NCBI GenBank assembly: GCA_026169575.1
Contig: JAPFCT010000399.1
Span: forward strand, 1-34,124
Direction: 5' to 3'
Origin: Faecalimonas sp.
Lineage (GTDB): Bacteria > Bacillota_A > Clostridia > Lachnospirales > Lachnospiraceae
Length of the DNA: 34,124 bases
The notes below the pieces were generated by a model. It saw only the letters and a program-made list of their open reading frames with translations, was not told the origin of the DNA and ran no database searches. Positions 14,732-25,500 of the stretch are shown piece by piece; within the stretch, counting starts at the first letter, position 1, and each line of letters begins with the position of its first letter. The translations under genes and the position numbers were made by a program.

Positions 14732-15112
14732 ATGAAATATCATGTATTCAAAGATTCCCCACCAGGCAAAAAACGCCATCGGGATTATGGAAAATATCTG
14801 TACGCAGGCTTTCTGATGTTCACCCTGATTGCCTGTAATGTGCAGCCAGTTATGGCTGCTACTATCTGGGACAAAGCTTCAGAAATTATGAAAGACGTAT
14901 ACAACCAGATCATTCTAATCTCCACGATTGCTGCTGTCGTAACTGCATCGGTCGCACTATTACTGATGAATTTTTCAAAAAGCGGAAAAACCGTAGATGA
15001 ATCCCGCGCATGGCTCAAGCGAATCATCATTACCTGGGCTATCTTGAATGGGCTTGGATTTATCATGGCTTACATCACACCATTCTTCGCAGGTGGAAAA
15101 TGGAATGGATAA
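14732..15112 (+). CDS. VirB2/TrbC-like pilin or small channel protein
   Basis: The protein has 126 residues from ATG14732, which follows GAAGGAGG. A basic start (KKRHRDYGKYLYAG) leads into a signal-like helix (FLMFTLIACNVQPVMAA, cleavage likely after VMA). Two membrane segments follow (about 60-82 and 98-120), separated by a charged loop (SKSGKTVDESRAWLKR). This size and layout match the VirB2/TrbC-like small proteins that open the secretion operons of Tn1549-like elements, and would supply the pilus or channel subunit. The longer frame upstream to 14525 crosses the terminator hairpin and is rejected. Next gene 24 bases downstream. Confidence 0.75.
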   Translation: MKYHVFKDSPPGKKRHRDYGKYLYAGFLMFTLIACNVQPVMAATIWDKASEIMKDVYNQIILISTIAAVVTASVALLLMNFSKSGKTVDESRAWLKRIIITWAILNGLGFIMAYITPFFAGGKWNG

Positions 15113-15136
15113 CGTACAGAGAAAGGAGTCGTCATT

Positions 15137-15847
15137 ATGGGAATACTTGACGGAATTGTAGAATGGATTGCCGAACAGGTTATGAATATTCTGGATCTGA
15201 TTACTACCTCTGTATTAGGTGCATTGGGATGCTCTATGGATACCTTTCTCCGTTACTTTCCGGCAGCCGAAACTATGTATCAGATTTTTCTGGCACTGGC
15301 GATTGGACTTATTCTCCTGAACTGGGTATGGCAGCTTTTTAAGAACTATTTTATGGGTACGGGAATTGATGCGGAAGATCCCATCAAACTCTCGCTTCGG
15401 ACCTTTATGTTCCTTTTCCTTACCTTCTATGCAAAAGACATTGTAGATCTTCTGCTAGATATAGCGGGAACTCCCTATGGTTGGATTCTTACTGAAGACC
15501 TTCCTCCATTGGAATTTAGTTCCTTTAACTCTGTCATCACCGTCATTTTAGGTGTATGTGCCAACGGCGCTGTTGCTATCGTTGCCCTGATCCTGGTACT
15601 GATTCTGGCATGGAACTACATAAAGCTTCTTTTTGAAGCCGCAGAACGTTACATCCTATTGGGAGTTCTGATCTACACTGCACCAGTCGGTTTTGCAACA
15701 GGTGCATCTCAGGCAACCGGAAACATATTTAAAAGCTGGTCCCGAATGCTTGGTGGGCAATTTTTTCTTCTTTTGATGAACGCCTGGTGCTTACGTCTGT
15801 TTACCTCCATGGTCGGTACTTTCATTGCAAATCCACTGTCAATATAG
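15137..15847 (+). CDS. VirB6/TrbL-like polytopic conjugation protein
   Basis: This 236-residue protein has about five to six membrane segments, including IFLALAIGLILLNWVWQLF (about 51-70), LRTFMFLFLTFYA, GAVAIVALILVLILAWNYI (about 144-162) and a last hydrophobic stretch near 205-230. AERYILLGVLIYTAPVGFATGAS followed by SWSRMLGGQFFLLLMN is the conserved core of TrbL/VirB6-like proteins in Gram-positive conjugation systems, which form the membrane part of the transfer channel. GAAAGGAG precedes ATG15137. It sits between the pilin-like gene and the Gly-rich protein in a tight operon. Confidence 0.85.
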   Translation: MGILDGIVEWIAEQVMNILDLITTSVLGALGCSMDTFLRYFPAAETMYQIFLALAIGLILLNWVWQLFKNYFMGTGIDAEDPIKLSLRTFMFLFLTFYAKDIVDLLLDIAGTPYGWILTEDLPPLEFSSFNSVITVILGVCANGAVAIVALILVLILAWNYIKLLFEAAERYILLGVLIYTAPVGFATGASQATGNIFKSWSRMLGGQFFLLLMNAWCLRLFTSMVGTFIANPLSI

Positions 15848-15860
15848 AAGGGAGGAACAC

Positions 15861-16778
15861 ATGAAACACAGAAAAAAACTAATGATTTTATTGACACTTA
15901 CTGCCTGCATGGTACTCTTCTGTTCTTTTCCGGTATTTGCAGCCGAACTGACAGAAGCACAGGTTGAACAGGCAGTCGCCGAACAGGGAAAGGAAACCGT
16001 TACCGGAAATGTCTTTGTCTGGTTCCTTTGTGCCATTGCATTTTTAAAGGTTTCTCAGAAAATTGACAGTTTCATGGCAAGCCTTGGGATCAACGTAGGA
16101 AATACTGGCGGCAACATGATGGCAGAACTTCTGATTGCCGGTCGTAACCTTGGGAATTCGTTTCGTGGTCATGGTGGTGGCGGTCATGGCAGATCTTCTT
16201 CTCCGGGAAGTGCTGCCGTCGGAGGAACTTTTCTTTCCGGTGGACTTGCCGGAGCAGTAGGTCGCCAAGCAGAGCGCTCCGCTGTCAATGCAGCTACTGG
16301 ATATACAGAGGGACCAAGCATAGGAAACGCTCTGTATCAATCTTCCTTAGAAAAGGGCGGAGACTTTGCCAACAATGTGATCAGTAATATTGCTCAGGGA
16401 AATTACGGGCAAGTCGGATCCATTACCGGGGAAGGGGCGGAAACTGCTTTTCAGTCTTACATGGGAATCAATACTGAGAATAAAGCAGATCATTCCTATA
16501 CGAACGTAGAAATCGGTGGTGGAAGGATTACCGGAGTGGAGACTACACCCGATGGAACCAGTCGGGAATTTGCCATGTATCATGCTGATCAATACACAGC
16601 CCCTACTCAGGGCAATTTTGACACCGTACATTCTGTGGACGGATCCACCTGGTATCGGCAATATGCAGAAGATACAGTTTCTAAAACACCATACGATGCT
16701 GGTGATGGAAAAGTAGCCTACAACGAATCCATCGTACAGAAACTTCCGCCGACACCTTCAAGAAAGGATCGCATTTAA
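15861..16778 (+). CDS. Secreted Gly/Ser-rich conjugation protein
   Basis: The protein has 305 residues from ATG15861, following GAAGGGAGG. A signal peptide (residues 1-26, ending PVFAAE) is followed by one hydrophobic helix (GNVFVWFLCAIAFLKVSQ). Then comes a motif common in these ICE operons (KIDSFMASLGINVGNTGGNMMAELLIAGR). A flexible segment with RGHGGGGHGRSSSPG and further Gly/Ala-rich sequence leads to a C-terminal half with WYRQYA. It is always found between the VirB6-like gene and the wall hydrolase in related elements, as here (two bases before the next gene). A linker or scaffold of the transfer apparatus is likely. Confidence 0.7.
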   Translation: MKHRKKLMILLTLTACMVLFCSFPVFAAELTEAQVEQAVAEQGKETVTGNVFVWFLCAIAFLKVSQKIDSFMASLGINVGNTGGNMMAELLIAGRNLGNSFRGHGGGGHGRSSSPGSAAVGGTFLSGGLAGAVGRQAERSAVNAATGYTEGPSIGNALYQSSLEKGGDFANNVISNIAQGNYGQVGSITGEGAETAFQSYMGINTENKADHSYTNVEIGGGRITGVETTPDGTSREFAMYHADQYTAPTQGNFDTVHSVDGSTWYRQYAEDTVSKTPYDAGDGKVAYNESIVQKLPPTPSRKDRI

Positions 16779-16780
16779 AA

Positions 16781-18610
16781 ATGGCAACCGAATCATCCGG
16801 ATTTGATGAGGCAATGGATGTAGGCACAAGTACCATTTCCCATCTCAAAGCCTTAAAAACGGCTTCTACTATAACGAAAGCTGGTTTTGGTGCTGCAGGC
16901 GGTCCATTTACTGCTACAATCGGAATTGCGATTGCCAACCGGCATGGAATTGCAAAAATCATCATTGTTATCATTGCCATATTGCTGCTTCCGGTCCTTT
17001 TTATTCTCATGCTTCCGGGACTCATCTTCGGAAGTCTCATGGAAGATACCGGCGCTTTAAACAGCAATACTATTATCAATGATAATATCCGGGCATCCCG
17101 CGAAGCGATTGTGGAAGTCCTGGAAGAAAGTCATACAGGTATTCTTTCTGAAATCAATGCTGCCATTGCAAAGCTTCCGGAAGGGGATACTGCTACTATC
17201 AATGATCCCTATGCATACAACATTTCCATCAATGCCAATCTGCTAATCTCGCAGTTCTGTGCTAGTCAGGACAACTACGAAAACATCAATCTAGGGAAAC
17301 TCAAAAGTCTAATCCGCGAAAATAGGGATGGACTTTTTTCGTATGATGTTGCAAAAGAAACGGTCACTATGGAGGTAGTTATTGAAGGAGGCGCAGAAGG
17401 GGAAAGCAATCCGGGAGGAAGCGAAAATGCAGAACCCCAAACTCAAACAGTTACCTTCACCCGGCATACCTACACAGTGCAGTATGCAGGTGATGCGTAT
17501 TTTGCTGATCATGTTTTTCATCTGACAGATGATCAGAAAAAACTTGCTCAGGATTATGCCGAAAATTTAACCAACTTTTTCGGCAATGCTGCTTCCGGAG
17601 TTGCCATGGCAATCAACTTATCTGATGAGGTTCTCTCTTACCGTCCTGCAGTCGAACGAATTGCCGCCAAGTATGGCATGAGTGAATATGTGGAATTGAT
17701 TCTTGCCGTTATGATGCAGGAATCCGGCGGCAGAGGACTGGATGTGATGCAGGCAGCGGAAGGCTCATTTAACACTAAATACCCGCATAAACCAAATGGA
17801 ATTACGGATCCGGAATACTCCATTGAATGCGGAATTCAAGAATTAAAATATGCATTGGAGAAGGCAGGATGTACCGGTCCTACCGATTTAGACCGAATCA
17901 AGCTCGCACTCCAAGCCTACAATTATGGTTCTGGTTACATTGACTGGGCCATGGAACGGGATGGCGGCTATACCAAAGAAAATGCCATCGCTTACTCGGA
18001 CATGATGTGTGCCAGACCAAACTGGCCTTATGACCGTTATGGAGACAAAGAGTATGTAGATCATGTTCTTCGCTACTATCAGATCACCAACAGCGGTGGC
18101 AGCTATCCTGCAAACGGAATGCAAATCCCCCATTATCTTCAGACAGACTATGGAAACATTCCATACGGAGGCGGTTCCATTGCCTCTAGCGGATGCGGAC
18201 CTACAAGTTTTGCTATGATTGCCAGCTATCTTACAGACACTACCATCACCCCGGTAGACGCAATTTCCTGGTGTGGAAATTCTTATTACATGCCAGGAGT
18301 CGGTACTTACTGGTCCTATTTTCAGGCAGCCGCCAGCCATTTCGGGTGTGGCTCCGTCACACAAACCAGTGATGCCAATCAGGTTCTGCGAGCGTTATCG
18401 GAAGGTCATCCAGTGATCAGTTCTCAAAGAGCCGGGCTGTTTACTAGCGGCGGGCACTTCATTGTACTGCGGGGCGTAACTGCAGACGGCAAAGTTTTGG
18501 TCAACGATCCCAATGACAACAATTCTAAAAACTACATCAATCGTGAATTCGATATGATGTCCGAAGTCCATGCGACATCCAATGCGTATTGGATCTTCGA
18601 TAAAAAATAA
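16781..18610 (+). CDS. Lysozyme-like plus C39-like peptidase wall hydrolase (CwlT-type role)
   Basis: The 609-residue protein has a cytoplasmic N-terminus, one membrane anchor (IIIVIIAILLLPVLFILMLPG, about 65-86), a coiled or charged spacer, then two enzymatic domains. At about 285-430 is a lysozyme/SLT-type domain with catalytic Glu314 in MMQESGGRG, plus AYNYGSGYIDWA. At about 445-605 is a C39-like cysteine peptidase with Cys472 in SSGCGPTSF, His in SGGHFIVLRG and Asn/Asp in VNDPND. CwlT of ICEBs1 pairs a lysozyme with an NlpC/P60 domain; here the second domain is C39-like. It would open peptidoglycan for the channel. The signal-anchor places both domains outside. Confidence 0.9.
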   Translation: MATESSGFDEAMDVGTSTISHLKALKTASTITKAGFGAAGGPFTATIGIAIANRHGIAKIIIVIIAILLLPVLFILMLPGLIFGSLMEDTGALNSNTIINDNIRASREAIVEVLEESHTGILSEINAAIAKLPEGDTATINDPYAYNISINANLLISQFCASQDNYENINLGKLKSLIRENRDGLFSYDVAKETVTMEVVIEGGAEGESNPGGSENAEPQTQTVTFTRHTYTVQYAGDAYFADHVFHLTDDQKKLAQDYAENLTNFFGNAASGVAMAINLSDEVLSYRPAVERIAAKYGMSEYVELILAVMMQESGGRGLDVMQAAEGSFNTKYPHKPNGITDPEYSIECGIQELKYALEKAGCTGPTDLDRIKLALQAYNYGSGYIDWAMERDGGYTKENAIAYSDMMCARPNWPYDRYGDKEYVDHVLRYYQITNSGGSYPANGMQIPHYLQTDYGNIPYGGGSIASSGCGPTSFAMIASYLTDTTITPVDAISWCGNSYYMPGVGTYWSYFQAAASHFGCGSVTQTSDANQVLRALSEGHPVISSQRAGLFTSGGHFIVLRGVTADGKVLVNDPNDNNSKNYINREFDMMSEVHATSNAYWIFDKK

Positions 18611-18621
18611 AGGAGATACCT

Positions 18622-19227
18622 ATGAACAGAAAAAAAGTGATTTTATCCATCTTGATGATGCTTTTTTTAATTACAGTCGGATTCATTCTCCCTCATTTCT
18701 GGAAAGAGAAACGGGGAGAAAATCCAACTTCCTCTTCTGCTCCAACAAAGGATGAAACTGCCGAGACTGAGCATTCTACAAATGCGGGTGCACTCTCCTT
18801 CCTAGATTTTGATCCCTTAGAAGACTTTTTCTCAAAGGGGCAGGTAAAAACATTACAGCAGGAGATTCAAACGTATATTGCTGATAATGGAAATACTTCG
18901 GTAACTTCTGTTCAGTTTTTAAAAGACAAGACTTCTTACCCAAATGCTTCCGATATCAACTTTTCTTTCCGGTTATCGGATGATTCCATTCTTCCGGTTT
19001 ATTACAGTTCTTCTATTGGACACTTTTTCTATGGGGAAGAACGGACTCCCGGTACAGAAGAAATAAAAACCTACGAACAGCACGCAGATGAAAATCTCCC
19101 AGTCCTAACAACGGAAGAAATCGAACTGTTACCCGAAGGCGGATACGATGATACCAAAGAAACGGAACCAGAAAAACAACCATCTGATCACAAAACTACA
19201 ACGGAAGCTGAGGAGGTGCAGCCATGA
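18622..19227 (+). CDS. Signal-anchored DUF5038-like conjugation protein
   Basis: This 201-residue protein has one N-terminal membrane segment (ILSILMMLFLITVGFIL, about 6-22), a Ser/Thr/Glu-rich spacer and a compact soluble domain (about 60-150: FDPLEDFFSKGQVKTLQQEI, INFSFRLSDDSILPVYYSSS). The tail is rich in Glu, Pro and Thr and probably disordered. The fold resembles VirB8/DUF5038-type periplasmic-like modules seen beside VirB4 in clostridial ICEs, but no catalytic motif is present. AAAGGAGATA precedes ATG18622. Its stop overlaps the VirB4 start (ATGA at 19224), so the two are translationally coupled. Confidence 0.65.
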   Translation: MNRKKVILSILMMLFLITVGFILPHFWKEKRGENPTSSSAPTKDETAETEHSTNAGALSFLDFDPLEDFFSKGQVKTLQQEIQTYIADNGNTSVTSVQFLKDKTSYPNASDINFSFRLSDDSILPVYYSSSIGHFFYGEERTPGTEEIKTYEQHADENLPVLTTEEIELLPEGGYDDTKETEPEKQPSDHKTTTEAEEVQP

Positions 19228-22200
19228 ATGATTCTGAAAAACAAACCATTGTCTTCATTCCTCGCAACTTCATCGAAAAAGGAACCTTCATGGGTGGTAT
19301 GTTTAAAATCCGCAATGCCATTGAAGGAGGCATCTTAGCTGTTTTGATTGCAGTTCCAGTGATTCAGCTCCCACTGTCTTTAACGGTACGCATTATCATT
19401 CTTTGTATGACAGCCCTTCCGGCAGCTATGATTTCTTTAATCGGAATCGGTGGAGAAAGTATCAGTGCTTTTTTAATGAACGCCCTGCGTTTTCTCAAAA
19501 ACCGGCGCGTCATCTACCGCATAGATGTAAATCCAGATCCGAAAAATAAGCATCGTATCAAAAAACCTCGGAATAAGGAACCAAAGGCAAAGAAACACAA
19601 ACATCCCAAGAAAAAATCAGCATCTTCCATGACGGCATCCAAACAGGTCGCCAACTGTGAGGATTCTGTTTCTGATGAGATACCTTCTCACAATGCAGCA
19701 ATTTCTAAAAAAAAAGAACGTCGCCAGTTTGATACTTCCACAAAACGCGGGATCCGTAAGCAAGCTCGTGAAGATATCCGGATCCTGCGCTATGAAAACC
19801 GACAGATAAAAAAGGCACAGAAACAGGCAAAACGTGAGGTACGTACTGAATTGAAACTTCGCAAGCAGGAAGAAAAATACCGTATCCGGGAAGAAACTCG
19901 TCAGAAGAAAGCGGAAGTAAAGGCTGCAAAACAAGCGGATAAAGCACACCGGAAGGGAACTCCGACTCCCGATATAGATACTGCTCCGGCTTCGTCTAAA
20001 CCAAAAAAGAAAAAACGTAAGGATATGACTCTGGAGGATTATCTGCCGATTGAGAAGATTGCCAATGGTGTCATCTACACAACAGATCACCGGTATGTCA
20101 AAATTCTGGAAATTGAGCCAATCAACTTTTTACTTAGAAGTGCCAGAGAGCAGCAAAGCATTATCTTCAGTTTTATTTCCTATCTGAAGATCAGCCCGGT
20201 TAAACTTCAAATCAAGATGATTTCCAAAAAAGCAGACATCAATAAGCATCTGAACCAGGCTCAGTTGGAACTGGAACGTGAAACAGATCCTAACTGCAGA
20301 CAACTTCAGAAAGACTATATTCAGTTTGTACGCCGGTTAAGCTCCAGAGAAGCTGTATCCCGTCGGTTCTTCCTGATTTTTGAATATGAACCATTCAATG
20401 TAAATCGAAAAGTAGAAGAAACTGAAATTCTGGCAGCTCTCGAAACCGCAGCCCAGACCGCAAAAACCTTCCTGTACCAATGCGGAAATGAAGTAGTATC
20501 CCACGATAATGAAGACGAGTTTACTACGGATGTCCTTTACACCCTGTTAAACCGTACCAAATCCACAGAGGTTCCTCTTTCAAAGCGTATCAATCAGGTA
20601 CTGACTCGTTATGAAGAAAGCGGCAGGGAAGCTGAAATGGATGCCATACATATCAATGAATTTATTGCGCCGGAATCCGTAGATTTCAAGCACAGTAACT
20701 ATGTGTTGATTAATGGTGTCTATCATGCTTACCTTTTGGTTCCGAGCGATGGCTATAAACCCAAAGTCGTACCCGGCTGGCTGTCACTACTGATCAATGC
20801 CGGTGAAGGAATTGATGTGGATTTCTATCTCCACAAACAGCCAAAGGATAAGATACAGCAGCGTTTGGGACAACAAATTCGTATCAATCGTTCCAAGATC
20901 AAAGACGCTTCTGATACGAATGCAGACTTCGATGACCTGGATTCTGCCATCCGTTCCGGTTATTTTTTAAAGCAGGGACTCTCCAACAATGAAGACTTCT
21001 ATTATATGAACCTGTTGATCACAATCACAGCTAACAATCTGGAAGAACTCCAGTGGAGAATTCAGGAAATGAAAAAGCTGCTGATTTCTCAGGACATGGA
21101 TCTTCGATCCTGCTACTTTCTGCAGGAGCAGGGATTCCTCTCTTCCCTTCCGCTGATCGGCCTGGATAAAAAACTTTACGAACTGTCCAAACGAAATACG
21201 CTGACTACCGGTGCGGCAAGCTGTTATCCATTTGTCAGTTATAGCATTTGCGATGACAACGGCATTCTTTTTGGTGTCAACAAACATAATAACTCCCTGG
21301 TCATCGCTGACATTTTTGACTCCAAACAGTACAAGAATTCCAACATTTCCATTCTTGGAACATCCGGAGCCGGAAAAACCTTCACCATGCAGACTATGGC
21401 TCTCCGGATGCGCAGGAAAGGCATTCAGGTATTTATCATTGCTCCATTGAAAGGCCATGAATTCTACCGTGCTGCAAGAAACGTAGGCGGAACTTTTATT
21501 CAGATTTCCCCTGCCAGCAAAAACTGCATCAATGTCATGGAAATCCGAAAAGTAGATAACTCTGTAAATGAACTCTTGGACGGTCCGACGCTGGATGCTT
21601 CCGCTTTAGCCGGTAAAATACAACGGCTGCATGTATTCTTCTCCCTACTCATCCCTGATATGAGCCATGAAGAAAAGCAGCTTTTGGATGAAGCCCTCAT
21701 CAAAACCTATGCCAAAAAAGGCATCACTCATAAGAACGAATCCCTGATTGATCCGAAACATCCTGAGCATTACAAGGAAATGCCAATCCTGGGAGATGTA
21801 TATGATGTTCTGATGGAAAGCGAAGACACCAAGCGTCTCGCGCATATCCTGAACCGACTGGTACACGGTTCTGCCTCTTCCTTTAACCAGCAGACCAATG
21901 TGGATCTATCCAACAAATATACCGTTCTTGATATTTCTGAGCTGACCGGCTCCAGCGACCTGCTGACCGTTGGAATGTTTGTTGCCCTTGACTTCGTATG
22001 GGACAAAGCCAAAGAAAACCGTACCGAAGAAAAAGCCATTTTTGTGGATGAGGTATGGCAGCTCATCGGAGCTTCCAGCAACCGCCTTGCTGCCGAATTC
22101 GTACTGGAGATCGCGAAAATCATCCGTGCCTATTCTGGCGCAGGCATCTTTGCTACCCAGGACTTAAACGACTTTTTTGCACTGGAAGATGGAAAATATG

Positions 22201-22466
22201 GAAAAGGAATCATCAACAACTGTAAAACCAAAATTATCCTCAACATGGAAGATGAAGAGGCGCAGCGAGTGAAAAATATCCTGCACCTTTCTGAAACAGA
22301 GGTTATGAACATCACCCATTTTCAGCGCGGAAACGGGTTGATTTCTACCAATAACAACAATATCACGGTAGAGTTTAAAGCTTCCAATCTGGAAAAAGAA
22401 CTCATCACCACGGACCGGCAGGAACTTCTGGAAATTCTCAAACGCCAGAATGAAAAAGCCGGGTAA
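19224..22466 (+). CDS. virB4: PrgI-VirB4 fusion: conjugation ATPase
   Basis: The 1080-residue protein combines two modules. Residues 1-100 resemble PrgI: IVFIPRNFIEKGTFMGGMFKIRN with two membrane helices at about 28-75. About 100-265 is a very Lys/Arg/Glu-rich linker, probably a coiled coil. From about 270 on is a VirB4/TraE ATPase of the clostridial CD1110-type, starting TLEDYLPIEKIANGVIYTTDHRYVKILEIEPINF. Walker A is ILGTSGAGKTF (about 710-720) and Walker B AIFVDEVWQLI (about 937-948), with a late FATQDLNDFF motif. VirB4 energises assembly of the channel at the membrane. In many relatives PrgI and VirB4 are separate genes. A terminator follows. Confidence 0.93.
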   Translation: MNDSEKQTIVFIPRNFIEKGTFMGGMFKIRNAIEGGILAVLIAVPVIQLPLSLTVRIIILCMTALPAAMISLIGIGGESISAFLMNALRFLKNRRVIYRIDVNPDPKNKHRIKKPRNKEPKAKKHKHPKKKSASSMTASKQVANCEDSVSDEIPSHNAAISKKKERRQFDTSTKRGIRKQAREDIRILRYENRQIKKAQKQAKREVRTELKLRKQEEKYRIREETRQKKAEVKAAKQADKAHRKGTPTPDIDTAPASSKPKKKKRKDMTLEDYLPIEKIANGVIYTTDHRYVKILEIEPINFLLRSAREQQSIIFSFISYLKISPVKLQIKMISKKADINKHLNQAQLELERETDPNCRQLQKDYIQFVRRLSSREAVSRRFFLIFEYEPFNVNRKVEETEILAALETAAQTAKTFLYQCGNEVVSHDNEDEFTTDVLYTLLNRTKSTEVPLSKRINQVLTRYEESGREAEMDAIHINEFIAPESVDFKHSNYVLINGVYHAYLLVPSDGYKPKVVPGWLSLLINAGEGIDVDFYLHKQPKDKIQQRLGQQIRINRSKIKDASDTNADFDDLDSAIRSGYFLKQGLSNNEDFYYMNLLITITANNLEELQWRIQEMKKLLISQDMDLRSCYFLQEQGFLSSLPLIGLDKKLYELSKRNTLTTGAASCYPFVSYSICDDNGILFGVNKHNNSLVIADIFDSKQYKNSNISILGTSGAGKTFTMQTMALRMRRKGIQVFIIAPLKGHEFYRAARNVGGTFIQISPASKNCINVMEIRKVDNSVNELLDGPTLDASALAGKIQRLHVFFSLLIPDMSHEEKQLLDEALIKTYAKKGITHKNESLIDPKHPEHYKEMPILGDVYDVLMESEDTKRLAHILNRLVHGSASSFNQQTNVDLSNKYTVLDISELTGSSDLLTVGMFVALDFVWDKAKENRTEEKAIFVDEVWQLIGASSNRLAAEFVLEIAKIIRAYSGAGIFATQDLNDFFALEDGKYGKGIINNCKTKIILNMEDEEAQRVKNILHLSETEVMNITHFQRGNGLISTNNNNITVEFKASNLEKELITTDRQELLEILKRQNEKAG

Positions 22467-22468
22467 CA

Positions 22469-22500
22469 GACAGGCAGTTCCTACCGACTGCCTGTTCTTC
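22469..22500 (+). terminator. Terminator between VirB4 and the adhesin
   Basis: ACAGGCAGT (22470-22478) pairs with ACTGCCTGT (22487-22495), followed by TCTTCATTTG. Its CAGGCAG stem is shared with the terminator on the other side of the adhesin gene (26526-26555). Confidence 0.75.
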
Positions 22501-22520
22501 ATTTGAAAAGGAGGAGACTT

Positions 22521-25500
22521 ATGTTACAAAGAACAAAATCATCACACACTCGCTTGTTTGCATTTTTACTTGCAGTTCTCATTGCAAGCAGCGCACTATT
22601 CTCATCCGTAAGACCTGTTCATGCAGCCGATGGAACCATTGATTTCCATGCCGGACCAACCATCCCTTACGGTGATTATTTCACATCACGGATGACCTTT
22701 GACGGCAGCAATACTGCATACTGCGTAGAACCTCTAAAACGCACTCCGCCAAGTGGAACCTATTCTTATGATTTGTTAAGTAAAGATTCCCCGCTCCGCA
22801 AAGCCCTTTATTACTTAAATGGCGGATACGGATATGATAGCGTAACAAAGGAGAAATATTTTCAAGGCTGGAGTGATGACAATGCTTACGTCATCGGACA
22901 TCTGGCTGTTGCATATATCTATGCTGGAAATACAGGAGATACTGGGGCTTTCCATGGTGCCCCACAAAGTTTTATTGATAAAACGCTGGAAGTTGTACAG
23001 GCTATCAACGGACTTCCTGCTCCGCCAGAAAACTTTCAGGCTTTTCTCGTTCCCGGAAATGGCAATCAGACTTTTACCGGAAGCTGGTATCAGGTTCCAA
23101 ACGGCTGGATTGAAATTCAGAAATCTTCTGCCAATCCATCCATTTCTGATGGCAATGAAAATTATACTTTAGAAGGTGCAAAATACGGCATCTATAAAGG
23201 GGACAAGCTGATTCAGACTTTAACAACAGATAAAAATGGCTATGCAAAATCAAAAGAGCTTGAAGAAGGCAGTTACACGGTAAAAGAAATTTCAGCACCT
23301 GCCGGCTTTATCGTGGATGCTAACGCTCATGATGTGAACGTTAAACCAGAAGAAACCAGTACTGTAAAATCAAGTGACATTCCACAGAACAATCCAATTT
23401 CTCTAATTCTGCAAAAACTGGATATGGAGACTGGTGAAGGAAAACCACAGGGAAATTCTTCTCTTGCAAATGCTGAGTTCACCATTAAGTTTTATACCGA
23501 GCTTTCTGATACCGATCCTGCCGCAAGCGGAAAGAAACCGGTACGTACCTGGGTAATGAAAACGAATGCCTCTGGTGAGATGCTCTTTACCAAGGATTAT
23601 TTTGTATCCGGAGATGAATTTTATTATGCATCCGATAAAAAGACTGTTTGTCTTCCAATCGGAACGGTAACCATTCAGGAAACCAAAGCTCCAAAGAACT
23701 ATTTTCTAAATGAAACAGTCTTTGTACAGAAGATTACCGGATCCGGAAGTCAGGAAAGTGTATCCATATATAATGCTTCCAATGTAGAAGAACAGGTTTA
23801 TCGTGGCGGCGTGAAGGTGCAGAAACGAGATCTGGAAACACAAGATACTGTGTCTCAGGGAAATGCGACTCTTGCCGGCGCTACATTTTCCATTACCACA
23901 TTAAACGAACAGCCGGTATGGGTAAATGGAAAACTGTATCAGAAAGATGAAATGTGCCTTACCATTATTACCGATGAAAATGGTCTTGCTTCTACGGAAG
24001 AAAAAGCGCTTCCTGTCGGTCATTATCAGATTGAGGAAACTCAGGCTCCTACCGGTTATCTAAAAGATGGCGCAAAAGCATTGGAATTTGAGATTACCAA
24101 AGATGGCGAAATGATTGATCTAACTGGAAAAGATACTTCCATAGCAAACCAGGTGATTCGCGGTGGTGTAAAAGTTCAAAAACGAGACCTTGAAACCGAT
24201 GAGACAAAACCGCAGGGTAACGCCACTTTAGAAGGCGCTACTTTTACTATTACCAATTTAAGCACTCATCCGGTTCTCGTAAATGAAAAACTCTATGAAA
24301 GCGGACAGGTCGTACTGACTCTGAAAACAGACAAGAGTGGCACCGCTGCTACTGCTAAAGATGCTCTCCCTTACGGTCATTACCGCATAGACGAAACAGA
24401 AGCTCCGGATGGTTATTTAAACGAAGGGAAACTCTCGCAAGAATTTGACATTCAGGAAAATGGTAAAATCATAGACCTGATTTCCAAAGAACACGCGATC
24501 CTCAATCAAATCATCCGCGGAGATTTAGAATTTGTCAAAGTCTCTGATGGTGATTTGAATCGTTTAGCTAACGTGCCATTTTCCATCACCTCCAAAACAA
24601 CTGGAGAAAGCCATACGATTGTAACCGATAAAAATGGATATGCCAGTACATCTGCAGAATGGAATAAGCATACGGCAAACACCAATCGTGGAGAAACTTC
24701 GGAAGATGGCATCTGGTTTGGTACTTCTAAACCGGATGATTCCAAAGGCGCTTTGATTTACGATACTTACCTTCTGGAAGAACAGCGTTGTGAAGCCAAC
24801 GAAGGAATGAATCTCTTGAAAATTGAGGTAGAAGTATATCGTAATCATGTGGTAATTGATCTGGGCACTTTGACAGATGACCGGATCACCATCGGCACAA
24901 CTGCACTTGATAAAGATACTGAATCCCACCTGAGCAAGCCGGATGAAAAAATCACGATCATTGATACCGTAGAATATGAAGGGCTCAGAAAAGGTCAGTC
25001 CTATAAACTAATCGGTACCTTAATGGATAAAGAAACAGGGAAACCGATTGAAGTGGACGGAAAACCGGTAACTGCCGAAACTACTTTCAAGCCAAAGAAA
25101 ACATCGGGATCGACTGAAGTGAAATTTACTTTTGATGCTACTTCCCTTCGAGGAAAAACAATCGTTGTCTTCGAGGAACTGTATCAGGATGATCTGAAAC
25201 TGGCAGTCCATACAGATATTGAGGATGAAGATCAGACCATTTACTTCCCGGAAATCAAGACAATGGCAAAGGATGTCAATACAGACAGTAATCTTTCTCT
25301 TGCCGGCAAGGAAGTAACACTTGTAGATACCGTAACCTATAAAAATCTCCTTCCGGGAAAAGAATATGTCATGACCGGAACCCTAATGGATAAAGAAACC
25401 GGAGAAGCTGTTGTGATCGATGATAAAAAAGTAACTGCTGAAACCACTTTCACTCCAGAAACCGCGGAAGGTACAGTGGACGTACAATTTACGTTTGATG

